From Desulfitobacterium dehalogenans ATCC 51507 (lineage in GTDB: Bacteria; Bacillota; Desulfitobacteriia; Desulfitobacteriales; Desulfitobacteriaceae), in the NCBI RefSeq assembly GCF_000243155.2, contig NC_018017.1:1736001-1800000 (forward strand): DNA of 64,000 nucleotides, read 5' to 3'. Under the pieces are notes generated by a model, which saw only the letters and a program-made list of their open reading frames with translations, was not told the origin of the DNA and searched no databases. Positions 1 to 8,625 of the stretch are shown piece after piece. How positions within the stretch are numbered: position 1 is the stretch's first letter; every line of letters begins with the position of its first letter. Both the position numbers and the translations under genes were made by a program.

Positions 1-7
1 TGAAGTC

Positions 8-235
8 ATGAAATCCTCAAATCCCATACTGGAAATATACAGAAATAACGGCATGCTACTTCGGATGAATAGAGCAGATATACAAGAAAAAGTACAAGAA
101 TATCTTTCGTTTGTAAAGCAAGCCGGATTTCAAGTTGCCTCAAAAGTTAAATTATCAGATGAAGTAGTATCTGGACTCAATTCAGAATTGTTAACTGTTG
201 ATGAATATATAAATGTCATTTCAGGTGGTAAGTAA
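8..235 (+). CDS. Small protein of unknown function, possibly 5'-partial
   Basis: A 75-residue reading frame opens at an ATG only seven bases inside the window. The frame is also open upstream of that ATG to the window edge, so the true start may lie outside and this may be the C-terminal part of a longer protein. The protein is mixed charged and hydrophobic, with no signal peptide or membrane segment. I recognise no domain. No ribosome site can be judged because the upstream sequence is missing. It ends before a terminator-like hairpin further downstream. Confidence 0.5.
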   Translation: MKSSNPILEIYRNNGMLLRMNRADIQEKVQEYLSFVKQAGFQVASKVKLSDEVVSGLNSELLTVDEYINVISGGK

Positions 236-294
236 TGACGAGTGTCTCCTTCTTCTTCATCACGGCGCACGGCACCCTTACAGGTGTAAAGGAT

Positions 295-328
295 ATAAGG
301 TCATTGACACAACGGCCAATGACCTTAT
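295..328. repeat. 12-bp perfect inverted repeat, hairpin
   Basis: ATAAGGTCATTG at 295-306 is matched exactly by its reverse complement at 317-328, with a 10-base loop. No T-run follows on either strand, so it is not a typical intrinsic terminator. The surrounding 236-520 stretch has no convincing gene. Confidence 0.7.
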
Positions 329-524
329 GATCCCCCGCAAGTGTAAACGGGCAGTGCCAGTTTAAATGATGAAGAGAGGAGGCAGGCCGTAAGAAAGCAG
401 GATTTGCCGGCAGCCTGGCCCCGGTCTCATCGTTTTCCCTGCACACTGTTAATACTATGATATGATAACTTTCCGCTGTTTGATCTTCTTTTTGGCTCCT
501 GGTGGAAAAGAAAATTATCAATCC

Positions 525-567
525 AAGACACTCTTGCTCAAATTTTGCAGAGTGTCTTATTTTTTTG
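525..567 (+). terminator. Intrinsic terminator
   Basis: A perfect 10-bp stem (525-534 with 549-558) around a 14-base loop is followed by a run of seven T. It ends transcription coming from the left before the glycosylase gene. Confidence 0.8.
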
Positions 568-696
568 TTCTATCCTTGAACTGGAAAGAGAATATCGATA
601 TCCGCATTTGATCGATGTTAGCACCGGTATAAGAAAGTTATTTATGTTTAAGCTATGAATGGTTTCAACAATCCCAGTAAGCTTAGGAGAGTTAAT

Positions 697-1272
697 ATGG
701 ATTCATGCTTTGAACCGGCGATTTGGCCGGAAGACAAATTGCCAAAAGAAGGCGCCGGTTATAAAGAATGTGAAATATGCACGGAAAAATCGCGCATCAT
801 TTGGGGGGAAGGGAATCCCAACGCGCCTGTTGTTATAATCTTAGATAATCCAGGCGCCCGCGAAGACAAAGATGGCAATGAATATGTCTGCGGAACGAGG
901 CAAACCCTGCAGACAGCTTTGCATCAAGTCAATTTGGCGCCAGGTGATATCTATTTAACTTATCTTTTAAAATGCAGGCCCCTTCGCCGATATAACAAAG
1001 AAGAAGTCAGAGCTTTCAGTAAACCATTTCTTATTCAACAAATAAAAACGATACAGCCGAAATTCATTGTTTGTCTGGGAGATACCGTGGTCCAGGCGAT
1101 GTTTGATGATAAGGAGGCCCATGTAAAGAATCTGAGAGGGTTATGGCATGTTGTACTGGGATATTCCTGCATTGTCTCCTATCATCCGCTGGCTGTAAGG
1201 AGACGGCCAAATCTGACACGTCAGTTTATGGAGGATTGGGACATGCTGGCGCAGCGGTTATTTAAGGGTTAA
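697..1272 (+). CDS. Uracil-DNA glycosylase family protein (family 4/5-like), divergent
   Basis: About 191 residues. The active-site-like segment GEGNPNAP...DNPGAREDKDG (near residues 37-60) and the YHPLA motif near the C-terminus match the uracil-DNA glycosylase superfamily, whose family 4 members excise uracil from DNA. I start at 697 because AGGAGA lies 7 bases upstream; the earlier in-frame ATG at 655 has no ribosome site. Family 4 enzymes hold a 4Fe-4S cluster with four cysteines. Here C25, C28 and C93 fit, but the fourth position (the usual cysteine before PFL) reads FSKPFL, so the cluster may be altered or absent. The acidic or polar catalytic residue is also atypical (LDNPGA instead of GEAPGA). 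Biochemical activity is therefore uncertain. Confidence 0.75.
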   Translation: MDSCFEPAIWPEDKLPKEGAGYKECEICTEKSRIIWGEGNPNAPVVIILDNPGAREDKDGNEYVCGTRQTLQTALHQVNLAPGDIYLTYLLKCRPLRRYNKEEVRAFSKPFLIQQIKTIQPKFIVCLGDTVVQAMFDDKEAHVKNLRGLWHVVLGYSCIVSYHPLAVRRRPNLTRQFMEDWDMLAQRLFKG

Positions 1273-1281
1273 GCCATGTAA

Positions 1282-1936
1282 CCATTTGATGTCGAACAAA
1301 AATCTCGACCGTGCAATCGGAAACAAGCACTATTACAATTTCTTTCTTTTTATTTTTACAATAATTACCCATCCAGTGTTGAAAATAACGATGTTACACC
1401 TATTCCAGCAGCCGGAAGTGTCGTCTACTATATTACTGACATTGTAGTCAGCGGCGAACATCTGGGCAGTTCGACTTTTTTTAAAATCATAGTAACTTCG
1501 GACGGTGAAATCAGTAAAAGCAACCCTAATTATTGGCGCATGGAAGAAGCATATAAAAAAGTAGTTCAAACCGCATGGAAACATCGAAATATTCATAAGG
1601 TCATATCATTTGGGAAAACAAAATGTCAAGCTATTGTAGTACCTTCAACAATAACTAATGGGGAATATAATATTTTCTTTATGGATGTCACGTCATCACA
1701 AGAACTTCTGAAAGATTTATTGATTGTTTCTACAGAGCTGACAAAGCAAGAGAAAATGAAATGGCAGCTATGGCTTAGGATTAGCAATAGCCAAAAGTAT
1801 ATCGGAGAACCTTGGTGCGGAGCTTACAGCTAGCAGTGCTCCAAATCAAAATACAACCTTTTCATTTCGTATAAAGGCAATAATTAATCAGATTAATAAT
1901 AAATGTGATAAAATTCCGTTAGAAAAGTGCCTGTAA
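1282..1936 (+). pseudogene. Decayed sensor histidine kinase (sensor part plus C-terminal ATPase tip, out of frame)
   Basis: A frame open from 1282 to 1833 has no ATG, GTG or TTG until 1540. Its translation resembles the extracytoplasmic sensor of Firmicute histidine kinases (F..I.VTSDGEI...NIFFMDVTSSQELL), running into a would-be membrane segment (DLLIVSTEL). Near 1769 the coding sense jumps to another frame, which reads YGLGLAIAKSISENLGAEL, the G2 box and end of a kinase HATPase domain, and stops at 1934-1936. The phosphoacceptor histidine, the N box and the rest of the catalytic core are missing. I infer a 5' truncation plus an internal deletion with frameshift. No partner response regulator lies nearby. 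Confidence 0.7.
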
Positions 1937-2002
1937 TTCCGTCTAAATATCTAAGTCAGAGTTAACTTTAGGCTCCGAAATCTAATAAAAGGAGAATCTT
2001 TT

Positions 2003-2695
2003 ATGTTTAAATTAACGAAAAAGGTGTTGTCTGTATTTACCGTAATAGCACTCGCCTTAATCTCTATTGTCGGGTGTTCTGCTCAGAGCAACCCTCCGCA
2101 GCCGAATAGCGGGTTACAAGAACATACACCTTCATCTGAGCTGCAGTCACAGAATAAGCCTGAGCAAACAGCACCAGGTTCTCAGATAACAAACCCGCCA
2201 TCTTCATCGGATCAAACAGATTCCAGTCAAGCTTTATTATTGAATATAAGGCAGCTAGCTGAAAAGGGAAAAGTTATTAATAGTGATTTTGCGGCGAAAA
2301 CAACTGTTATTGAAGATGTAGAGAAAAAATGGGGTAAGCCTGATAGCACCGATTGGGTTCCCGAAGCCAAAGGAAACTATGCTACCTATTCTAGCCATGC
2401 CATGGTATTCGGCTTTAACAAAGGGTCCCAGATTTTCGAGGTTCGGTCTTTTGATAAACAATTACAAAAAATCACTCTTTCCAAAGTTAAGGATATTTTT
2501 GGAACACCTGCCTACACAGCTACGGTAGGAGGAGAGGACATAATCGGCTATACTGCAGGGCAAGAGTTTAAGATCTTACTTGTTTTCCCAAAGGTAACCG
2601 GTACGAATTCAGACCCAACTTTAGATCATTATTCTGTACTCTATCCTCAAGGAACCGTCAACTCCATGGCAAATGATCCAGGAAGGCAATGGTAA
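2003..2695 (+). CDS. Secreted lipoprotein, YjgB/DUF4309-like
   Basis: This 230-residue protein begins with a type II signal peptide: positively charged start, hydrophobic stretch, and lipobox IVGC with the lipidated cysteine near residue 25. A Ser/Pro/Gln-rich linker of about 45 residues follows. The folded domain (about 75-230) contains the block GKVINSDFAAKTTVIEDVE and later VKDIFGTPAYT, typical of the YjgB family of Gram-positive surface proteins. Function is not established for the family. The ribosome site AAAGGAG precedes the ATG, and a terminator follows closely, so it is probably a single-gene transcript. Confidence 0.75.
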   Translation: MFKLTKKVLSVFTVIALALISIVGCSAQSNPPQPNSGLQEHTPSSELQSQNKPEQTAPGSQITNPPSSSDQTDSSQALLLNIRQLAEKGKVINSDFAAKTTVIEDVEKKWGKPDSTDWVPEAKGNYATYSSHAMVFGFNKGSQIFEVRSFDKQLQKITLSKVKDIFGTPAYTATVGGEDIIGYTAGQEFKILLVFPKVTGTNSDPTLDHYSVLYPQGTVNSMANDPGRQW

Positions 2696-2725
2696 CAGCT
2701 GGTTTTTAGCCCTGAAATGGCTATG

Positions 2726-2764
2726 AAAAATCGCCTCGTGCAGTGAGCACAAGGCGATTTTATA
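2726..2764 (+). terminator. Intrinsic terminator of the lipoprotein gene
   Basis: AAAATCGCCT at 2727-2736 pairs with AGGCGATTTT at 2752-2761, with an inner GTGC/GCAC pairing. The stem ends in T residues. Confidence 0.8.
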
Positions 2765-2783
2765 TTGTGAAGAATTTTTTGCA

Positions 2784-2831
2784 TAAAAAAACCTCCATAT
2801 GATGCTCTATCTTACATCAGTATGGAGGTTT
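2784..2831 (-). terminator. Intrinsic terminator of the poly-Asp gene
   Basis: AAACCTCCATA (2789-2799) pairs perfectly with 2821-2831. On the minus strand the stem is followed by six T, so it terminates the leftward small gene ending at 2902. Confidence 0.7.
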
Positions 2832-2901
2832 ATATAAGAGCCCAATCTACTGGGGTATTGATCAGAACTATAGGTTTTCTTGGTTTATCTGCTTATTTGG
2901 T

Positions 2902-3084
<183 letters not shown>

Positions 3085-3203
3085 GATCTAGCTCCTTTCT
3101 TTTTTATAAACTTCATCTCCTCAGAAGAACTTTGCTCAGTGAAGATGATAGCTTTTATATAATATATGGTGGTTATCAGTAATTGGTACAAGATTTACAC
3201 TCA

Positions 3204-4148
3204 TTACAGATAATTTTTGCATATATCTATGGTTTGTTGCTTTAAGCCTTCTTGCAATGAGCATTCCGGAGTATAGTTTAATAGTCTTTGTGCTTTGGAG
3301 ATGTCCGCCCAAGTATTCAATGGATCTCCATTCTGTCGGTCCATAAATTCCAGAGTTGCCTTTTGTTTGAGTAGATTTTCAAGCATCGAGATAACTTCCA
3401 GGATAGAAGCTCTTTCGAATCCCCCAATATTGATTACTTCTCCGATAACGTCTTTTGCATCAAGGGCCGAAACAGTTGCCTCTACACAATCTTTGACATA
3501 GGTGAAATCTCGTGTTTGTAATCCATTACCATAGATTTGGATCGGTTCGCCCTTAATAATTCCCTTGATGAATCGGTGAAAGGCCATATCAGATCTTTGT
3601 CTTGGACCAAATACCGTGAAATATCTTAGAATAACGATTGGAATCCCGTAACTTTCTTGATATACCTTACACAAGTATTCACCAGTTAACTTACTCACCC
3701 CGTAAGGGGAAAGGGGGGTGGGTATAGAAGTTTCAGCAACTTTCCCCGCTTTTTCACCGTAAACAGATGAAGTTGAAATATAAATGAACTTGCTAACTGG
3801 GCATTCACGGACTACTTCGAGTAAGAGTTGCGTAGCAACAATATTATGGTCAACATAGAGTTGAAAATCAGACCCCCAACTTGTACGGACACCGGGGATA
3901 GCAGCTAAATGATAGATAACGTCAACACCTTCTAAAAGTTGCTTTAGGTCCGTTTGGCGGAGGTCAACTTGATGAAACGCAAAGCGTGGATTGGTAAGCA
4001 AAAACCTGAGATTTCTCAGTTTGGTCTGGTTAAGAGAAGGGATAATAAAGCCATCAATTCCAATAACTTCAACATCGTTTATTTCAAGCAGGCGTTCACA
4101 AAGGTGTGAGCCAATAAAACCGGCGGCTCCCGTCACGAGTATTTTCAT
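3204..4148 (-). CDS. NAD-dependent nucleotide-sugar epimerase/dehydratase (SDR family)
   Basis: 314 residues. The N-terminal NAD-binding motif TGAAGFIGSH (GxxGxxG) and the catalytic pair YGVSK (YxxxK), with the upstream STSSVYG serine/threonine segment, place it in the extended short-chain dehydrogenases that act on UDP- or TDP-sugars. It overlaps the upstream UDP-glucose dehydrogenase gene by four bases (ATGA), so the two are translationally coupled. That pairing suggests UDP-glucuronate 4-epimerase (making UDP-galacturonate) or a related decarboxylase/epimerase; the exact product cannot be read from sequence. It likely feeds the neighbouring spore-coat glycosylation genes. Confidence 0.85.
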   Translation of the reverse strand: MKILVTGAAGFIGSHLCERLLEINDVEVIGIDGFIIPSLNQTKLRNLRFLLTNPRFAFHQVDLRQTDLKQLLEGVDVIYHLAAIPGVRTSWGSDFQLYVDHNIVATQLLLEVVRECPVSKFIYISTSSVYGEKAGKVAETSIPTPLSPYGVSKLTGEYLCKVYQESYGIPIVILRYFTVFGPRQRSDMAFHRFIKGIIKGEPIQIYGNGLQTRDFTYVKDCVEATVSALDAKDVIGEVINIGGFERASILEVISMLENLLKQKATLEFMDRQNGDPLNTWADISKAQRLLNYTPECSLQEGLKQQTIDICKNYL

Positions 4149-5425
4149 CCTATCCCAACCCCCAAGTATAGTAGCCCTTGATTTCGGATCAGTTCTCCAT
4201 CGAGACAGTTTCTTGCATCAAGAACGATAGATCCCTTCATTCTCCCTTGAACTTCTGGCCAATCGCAGTTGATAAAGTGGTCCCATTCTGTGGCGATAAT
4301 TAGAGCATCTGAATTGTCTACCGATTCATATTGATCCATATAGGGAATAACATCGCTGGCTTCAAGCTTTACCATAGGATCAAACGTATGAACGATACAA
4401 CCCCTTTGGATTAATTGCTGAATGAGAGCAATAGATGGCGAGAAACGAAGATCATCTGTGCCAGGTTTAAAGGTTACTCCCCAAACTGTAATCTGTCTAC
4501 CTGCTAAAGGTGAAAGTACATCACTAAGCTTCTGCACGTAGAGCTCAATTTGTTTATGATTGATCTCTATCACAGCATCCAGCAGCTTAGTTTCTATCTT
4601 ATGAGTTAAGGCTGAATGTTTAAGAGAACTAAGGTCCTTCGGGAGACAGGAACCGCCAAACCCTAGACCGGCGTTTAAGAAATCCGGTCCAATCCGAGGA
4701 TCCATCCCCAAGGCCTTATTGATATCAGCATAATCTACCTCAAAAGCATCACAGATCCGGGCCATTTCATTGGCAAAAGAAATTTTTGTGGCGAGAAAGG
4801 CATTGCTTGCATACTTGATTAGTTCCGCACCAGTTAAACTTGTAAAAATAAAGGGTGTGTCTTCATTGAGATAGAGCTGTTTGAGAACTTCCAACGGCCT
4901 ATCTGTTTTTGTTCCAAAGACGAGTTTATTGGGATGAAATATATCCCATAATGCTCTTCCTTCGCGTAAGAATTCCGGGTTAGAGACAATATCAAATAAA
5001 TCGTCCTTGATGCCCATCTCCATGAATGTTTGCTGAATCCATTCATTGGTTCCAGGTGGAACCGTACTTTTGGTAATGATAATTTTGTAACTATTGATTG
5101 TGGAAGCAATTATTTCCACAATTTGTTTAATATAACTTAAATTGCAGCTTCCGTCACTTTGGGAAGGAGTACCGACGGCAATTAAAATAATAGGATAGTC
5201 TCGAATACTCTCTACGACATTGTTCGAAAAATGAAGTTTGCTTTTTTGACTATATTCTGTAATGAGGTCATCTAAGCCTGGCTCGTATATTGGCATCTTA
5301 CCTTGGTTGAGATCGTCAATTTTTGCTTGATTGATATCTACACATTGAACTTCGTGGCCAAAAACCGCTAAAGCGGCTGCTGTTGTGAGTCCTACATAAC
5401 CTGCACCTACAACGCAAATTCTCAT
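4145..5425 (-). CDS. UDP-glucose 6-dehydrogenase
   Basis: About 426 residues. It converts UDP-glucose to UDP-glucuronate with two NAD+. The start MRICVVGAGYVGL gives the usual N-terminal Rossmann motif, and the catalytic cysteine sits in FGGSCLPKD at residue 260 when counted from this start, the same number as in the well-studied streptococcal enzyme. I therefore prefer 5425 over the upstream in-frame ATG at 5494, although neither has a strong ribosome site. The C-terminal substrate domain (VWGVTFKPGTDDLR) is intact. GalU, encoded about 3 kb away, would supply its substrate, and the overlapping epimerase would use its product. Confidence 0.9.
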   Translation of the reverse strand: MRICVVGAGYVGLTTAAALAVFGHEVQCVDINQAKIDDLNQGKMPIYEPGLDDLITEYSQKSKLHFSNNVVESIRDYPIILIAVGTPSQSDGSCNLSYIKQIVEIIASTINSYKIIITKSTVPPGTNEWIQQTFMEMGIKDDLFDIVSNPEFLREGRALWDIFHPNKLVFGTKTDRPLEVLKQLYLNEDTPFIFTSLTGAELIKYASNAFLATKISFANEMARICDAFEVDYADINKALGMDPRIGPDFLNAGLGFGGSCLPKDLSSLKHSALTHKIETKLLDAVIEINHKQIELYVQKLSDVLSPLAGRQITVWGVTFKPGTDDLRFSPSIALIQQLIQRGCIVHTFDPMVKLEASDVIPYMDQYESVDNSDALIIATEWDHFINCDWPEVQGRMKGSIVLDARNCLDGELIRNQGLLYLGVGIG

Positions 5426-5579
5426 AAATTTCAATCCAATCTCATATAATATCAATTTATACATCGTATTCATATGAGAAATAGAGAGTTCCATATTTTA
5501 GCAAAAGGCAATATGCTTGGTCCGTTTGCTTATATATGGGAATATAATGCATTAAATAATTTAAAGGTGGAGAAGATTT

Positions 5580-8519
5580 ATGAATGATTATCTGGTCCAA
5601 CCGTGGGATTTAGAAGAAGGTACCGGGGTAGACCTTGATATGTGGGTTCCTCCATATATAGATGAATTAGCACAGCAGGTCATGGCATATTATGACATGG
5701 AACCTCACACTAAAACGTTAATTACGTCTAAACCGGATAAAGGCGGGGCTATCTGGAAAATAGAAACCAACAAAGGACCTCGCAGTTTGAAGTTGTTGCA
5801 TCGTAAACCAAGAAGAAGCCATTTTAGCATAGGAGCTCAAGAATATATTGTAAAAAATGGTGGAAGGGTTCCCAAAATAATAGAGACCAAAGAAGGCGCG
5901 CTCTACGTTGAAAAGGGCGGTAAGTTATGGATTGTTACTGATTGGATTGAATCCCTTACTCCGGCGAGTAAGGATCTTTCCGGCGCCCAGGCCCTATGTT
6001 ATGGTCTTGGAGAGTTTCATAGGCATACACGTGGGTATACTCCGCCTGCTGGTTCTCAAAAAGCCTCAAGATTATATCGATGGCCCGCTTATTATAAAAA
6101 AATAATTGCAAAAATAGACTGGTTTCGCAATATAGCCAAGGCCTATAGTGATATTCCGAGTAGTCAAGCACTACTTGCGGTCATTGATGTATTCCAGCGT
6201 CAGGCCCAGGATGCCTTGTCCCTACTAGAGCAACCATTTTATACCCAAATGCTCTCGATGGGTGAAGAGCACTGGGGACTTGTGCACCAGGACTATGGAT
6301 GGTCTAACGGACAACTTGGTACTGGCGGCCTTTGGGTGATCGATTTGGATGGGGTCGCCTATGATCTCCCTATTCGAGATCTTCGGAAGCTTATATCAGG
6401 TACTATGGATGATTTAGGAAGGTGGGACATTCCTTGGATTAGGGGGATGATCAGTGCCTACCATGATGCCAATCCGATCGATAGGGAAACTTATGAGATA
6501 TTCTTAAATGATTTGGCATTTCCCAATGAGTTTTATAAACACTTAAATGAGATGTTGTTCGACCCAAGAGATTTTCTATCGAATAATTTAGATGGGATTA
6601 TAACACGCCTTAATTTATTAGAACAGACAAAGGGGATAGCCCTGGCTGAATTGGCATTAGACAAGGAGAAATTTCCAAAGGGAAACTATGAAACAGATGC
6701 ACCCCCAAAGTTGATTATCAAAGATGAGTCTCTCTTTTACCCGGATAGAAAACACGAGGAATATTTAAAAACAAGGACAGAGGCTGAGATTCAGCGACAA
6801 AAGGATGTAAAAAAAGTATCTCTTATGAACAAAGATCAATTAAAAGTTTTGATGATCTGTACGGAGAAATTGCCCGTCCCGGCTGTGCGTGGTGGTGCTA
6901 TTCAAACCTATATTGATGGTGTCTCGGGGCTGTTGAGTCAAGAGCATACTTTAACCATCTTAGGAACGACAGACCCTTCCTTGCCAAATGAGGAATGTAA
7001 GAATGATATTCGGTATGTAAGGATTGAAAGTGAACAGTTCTTCGAAATCTACGCCGCCAGGGTGATCGATTTTCTTCGAGATGAATCCTTTGATCTGATC
7101 CATGTTTTTAATCGCCCCCGGCTTATTCCCTTAATACGTGAAGTGGCACCTTACTCGCGAATCATTTTAAGCATGCATAATGATATGTTTAATAGTGATA
7201 AAATTGACCCACAGGATGCGCTGACTGCAATCAGAGAAGTAGAACAGATTATCACGGTGAGCGATTATGTCGGAAAGACTATCTCTAATCTCTATCCGCA
7301 AGCTGCTTCCAAGGTTCACACGATTTATTCGGGAGTTGACCTGAAAAGATTTATTCCTTGGAAAAAATCAGACCGGGCTGCTCAGGTTCGCCATGAACTA
7401 CGCAGCAGCTATAATCTTGAAGATAAAACTGTCATATTGTTTGTTGGGCGTTTGACCCCCAAAAAGGGTACGGACTTATTACTTCAAGCAATCAATGAGC
7501 TTTCAATAAAGAATCCCAATATCGCCTTGGTAATTGTAGGCGGAACGTGGTACAGTGTCGACACTGTTACCGATTATGTGGCCTATGTTCGAGCGTTAGC
7601 GGAGAAAGCTAAGTTTCCTGTGATAACGACAGGGTATGTATCTTCTGATGTTATTCACGAGTGGTTTTGGGCTGGTGATTTATTTGTGTGCCCATCTCAA
7701 TGGCAAGAACCTCTTGCCCGTGTTCATTACGAAGCAATGGCTGCCGGCTTACCATTTCTAACGACTGCACGAGGCGGTAATCCTGAAGTTGTGATTGATC
7801 AAAATGGTTTACTTGTCGATCGACCAGAGGATCCCCTTGAGTTTGCGGAAAAACTTGACATTCTAATTGCTGATCCTAAACTTCGACGGAAAATGGGGCG
7901 AACAGGCAGGTTGTTGGCTGAGGAACGTTTCAGCTGGGAACGTGTGGCTAACGAAGTTTTAGAATCATGGAAACAAAGGGTGAATAATGAACCGGATACA
8001 GAGAATATGTCTGTTTTTGTAGACTTGGCTAAGGTCAACGATGAAGAAGTAACTGTCGGTGATAACGAACTGGAAACAGAGAGTAAGTTTGCTATTGTAG
8101 ACTTGGCTAAAGTCAACGATAAAGAAGTAACTGTCGGTGATAACGAACTGGAAACAGAGAGTAAGTTTGCTATTGTGGACTTGGCTAAGGTCAACGATGA
8201 AGAAGTAACTGTCGGTGATAACGAACGGGAGACAGAGAGTAAGTTTGCTTTTGTGAACCTGGCTAAGGTCAACGATGAAGAGATCACTATCAGTGATAAC
8301 GAATCGGAAAATTTTTTTAATCAAACTATAGAAGCCTGTTTATTAATCTCAAATATCCCTCGTATCATGATTTATCCTAAAAGGGTAAAAGACGATGGGA
8401 TTAACTCCACAAATTCACACTTATGGAGAATCATTTGGTATCTAAAAATAATTGAATTGATTGTTTACGAAAAGAAAAATGCAGCACCTCTGTTGCCCTA
8501 TTTATTGAGAAATGCCTAA
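5580..8519 (+). CDS. Fused CotS-like kinase and CotSA-like GT4 glycosyltransferase with 26-residue repeats
   Basis: 979 residues in one frame. Residues 1 to about 390 resemble the CotS/YutH spore-coat kinase-like family (aminoglycoside-phosphotransferase fold) with the catalytic loop HQDYGWSN at about 236 and DLDG following. Residues about 421-805 form a GT-B glycosyltransferase of family 4, with the N-terminal motif PVPAVRGGAIQTY and the donor-site region QEPLARVHYEAMAAG near 707-721. In Bacillus, cotS and cotSA are separate adjacent genes for coat assembly; here they are joined. Residues about 814-910 hold four 26-residue acidic repeats beginning VDLAKVNDEEVTVGDNE, then a unique tail of about 65 residues. 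A clear ribosome site (AAGGTGGAG) precedes the ATG. The fused roles suggest glycosylation of the spore surface using sugars from the flanking genes. Confidence 0.85.
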   Translation: MNDYLVQPWDLEEGTGVDLDMWVPPYIDELAQQVMAYYDMEPHTKTLITSKPDKGGAIWKIETNKGPRSLKLLHRKPRRSHFSIGAQEYIVKNGGRVPKIIETKEGALYVEKGGKLWIVTDWIESLTPASKDLSGAQALCYGLGEFHRHTRGYTPPAGSQKASRLYRWPAYYKKIIAKIDWFRNIAKAYSDIPSSQALLAVIDVFQRQAQDALSLLEQPFYTQMLSMGEEHWGLVHQDYGWSNGQLGTGGLWVIDLDGVAYDLPIRDLRKLISGTMDDLGRWDIPWIRGMISAYHDANPIDRETYEIFLNDLAFPNEFYKHLNEMLFDPRDFLSNNLDGIITRLNLLEQTKGIALAELALDKEKFPKGNYETDAPPKLIIKDESLFYPDRKHEEYLKTRTEAEIQRQKDVKKVSLMNKDQLKVLMICTEKLPVPAVRGGAIQTYIDGVSGLLSQEHTLTILGTTDPSLPNEECKNDIRYVRIESEQFFEIYAARVIDFLRDESFDLIHVFNRPRLIPLIREVAPYSRIILSMHNDMFNSDKIDPQDALTAIREVEQIITVSDYVGKTISNLYPQAASKVHTIYSGVDLKRFIPWKKSDRAAQVRHELRSSYNLEDKTVILFVGRLTPKKGTDLLLQAINELSIKNPNIALVIVGGTWYSVDTVTDYVAYVRALAEKAKFPVITTGYVSSDVIHEWFWAGDLFVCPSQWQEPLARVHYEAMAAGLPFLTTARGGNPEVVIDQNGLLVDRPEDPLEFAEKLDILIADPKLRRKMGRTGRLLAEERFSWERVANEVLESWKQRVNNEPDTENMSVFVDLAKVNDEEVTVGDNELETESKFAIVDLAKVNDKEVTVGDNELETESKFAIVDLAKVNDEEVTVGDNERETESKFAFVNLAKVNDEEITISDNESENFFNQTIEACLLISNIPRIMIYPKRVKDDGINSTNSHLWRIIWYLKIIELIVYEKKNAAPLLPYLLRNA
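8019..8310 (+). repeat. 78-bp tandem repeat, four copies (last one diverged)
   Basis: Copies start at 8019, 8097, 8175 and 8253, exactly 78 bp apart, each encoding a 26-residue acidic unit in the CotS-CotSA fusion. The first three are nearly identical at DNA level, which indicates recent expansion. Confidence 0.95.
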
Positions 8520-8625
8520 AAGAGCTGTCGGGTAACAAATTTCCCAAAAGGTGATTATGTCGGCCTAGGATTTGGGGCTATAAAGAGAAAGTATATTGCG
8601 AACAAAACTATGGGGAGGGTCTAAA

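Noticed and set aside
216-521. Leftward 101-codon frame
   Set aside because: No ribosome site, overlaps the end of the first gene, low-complexity translation unlike a protein domain.
7799-8324. Leftward frames of 162 and 119 codons with repeats
   Set aside because: They mirror the 78-bp coding repeats of the CotS-CotSA fusion and have no start signals.
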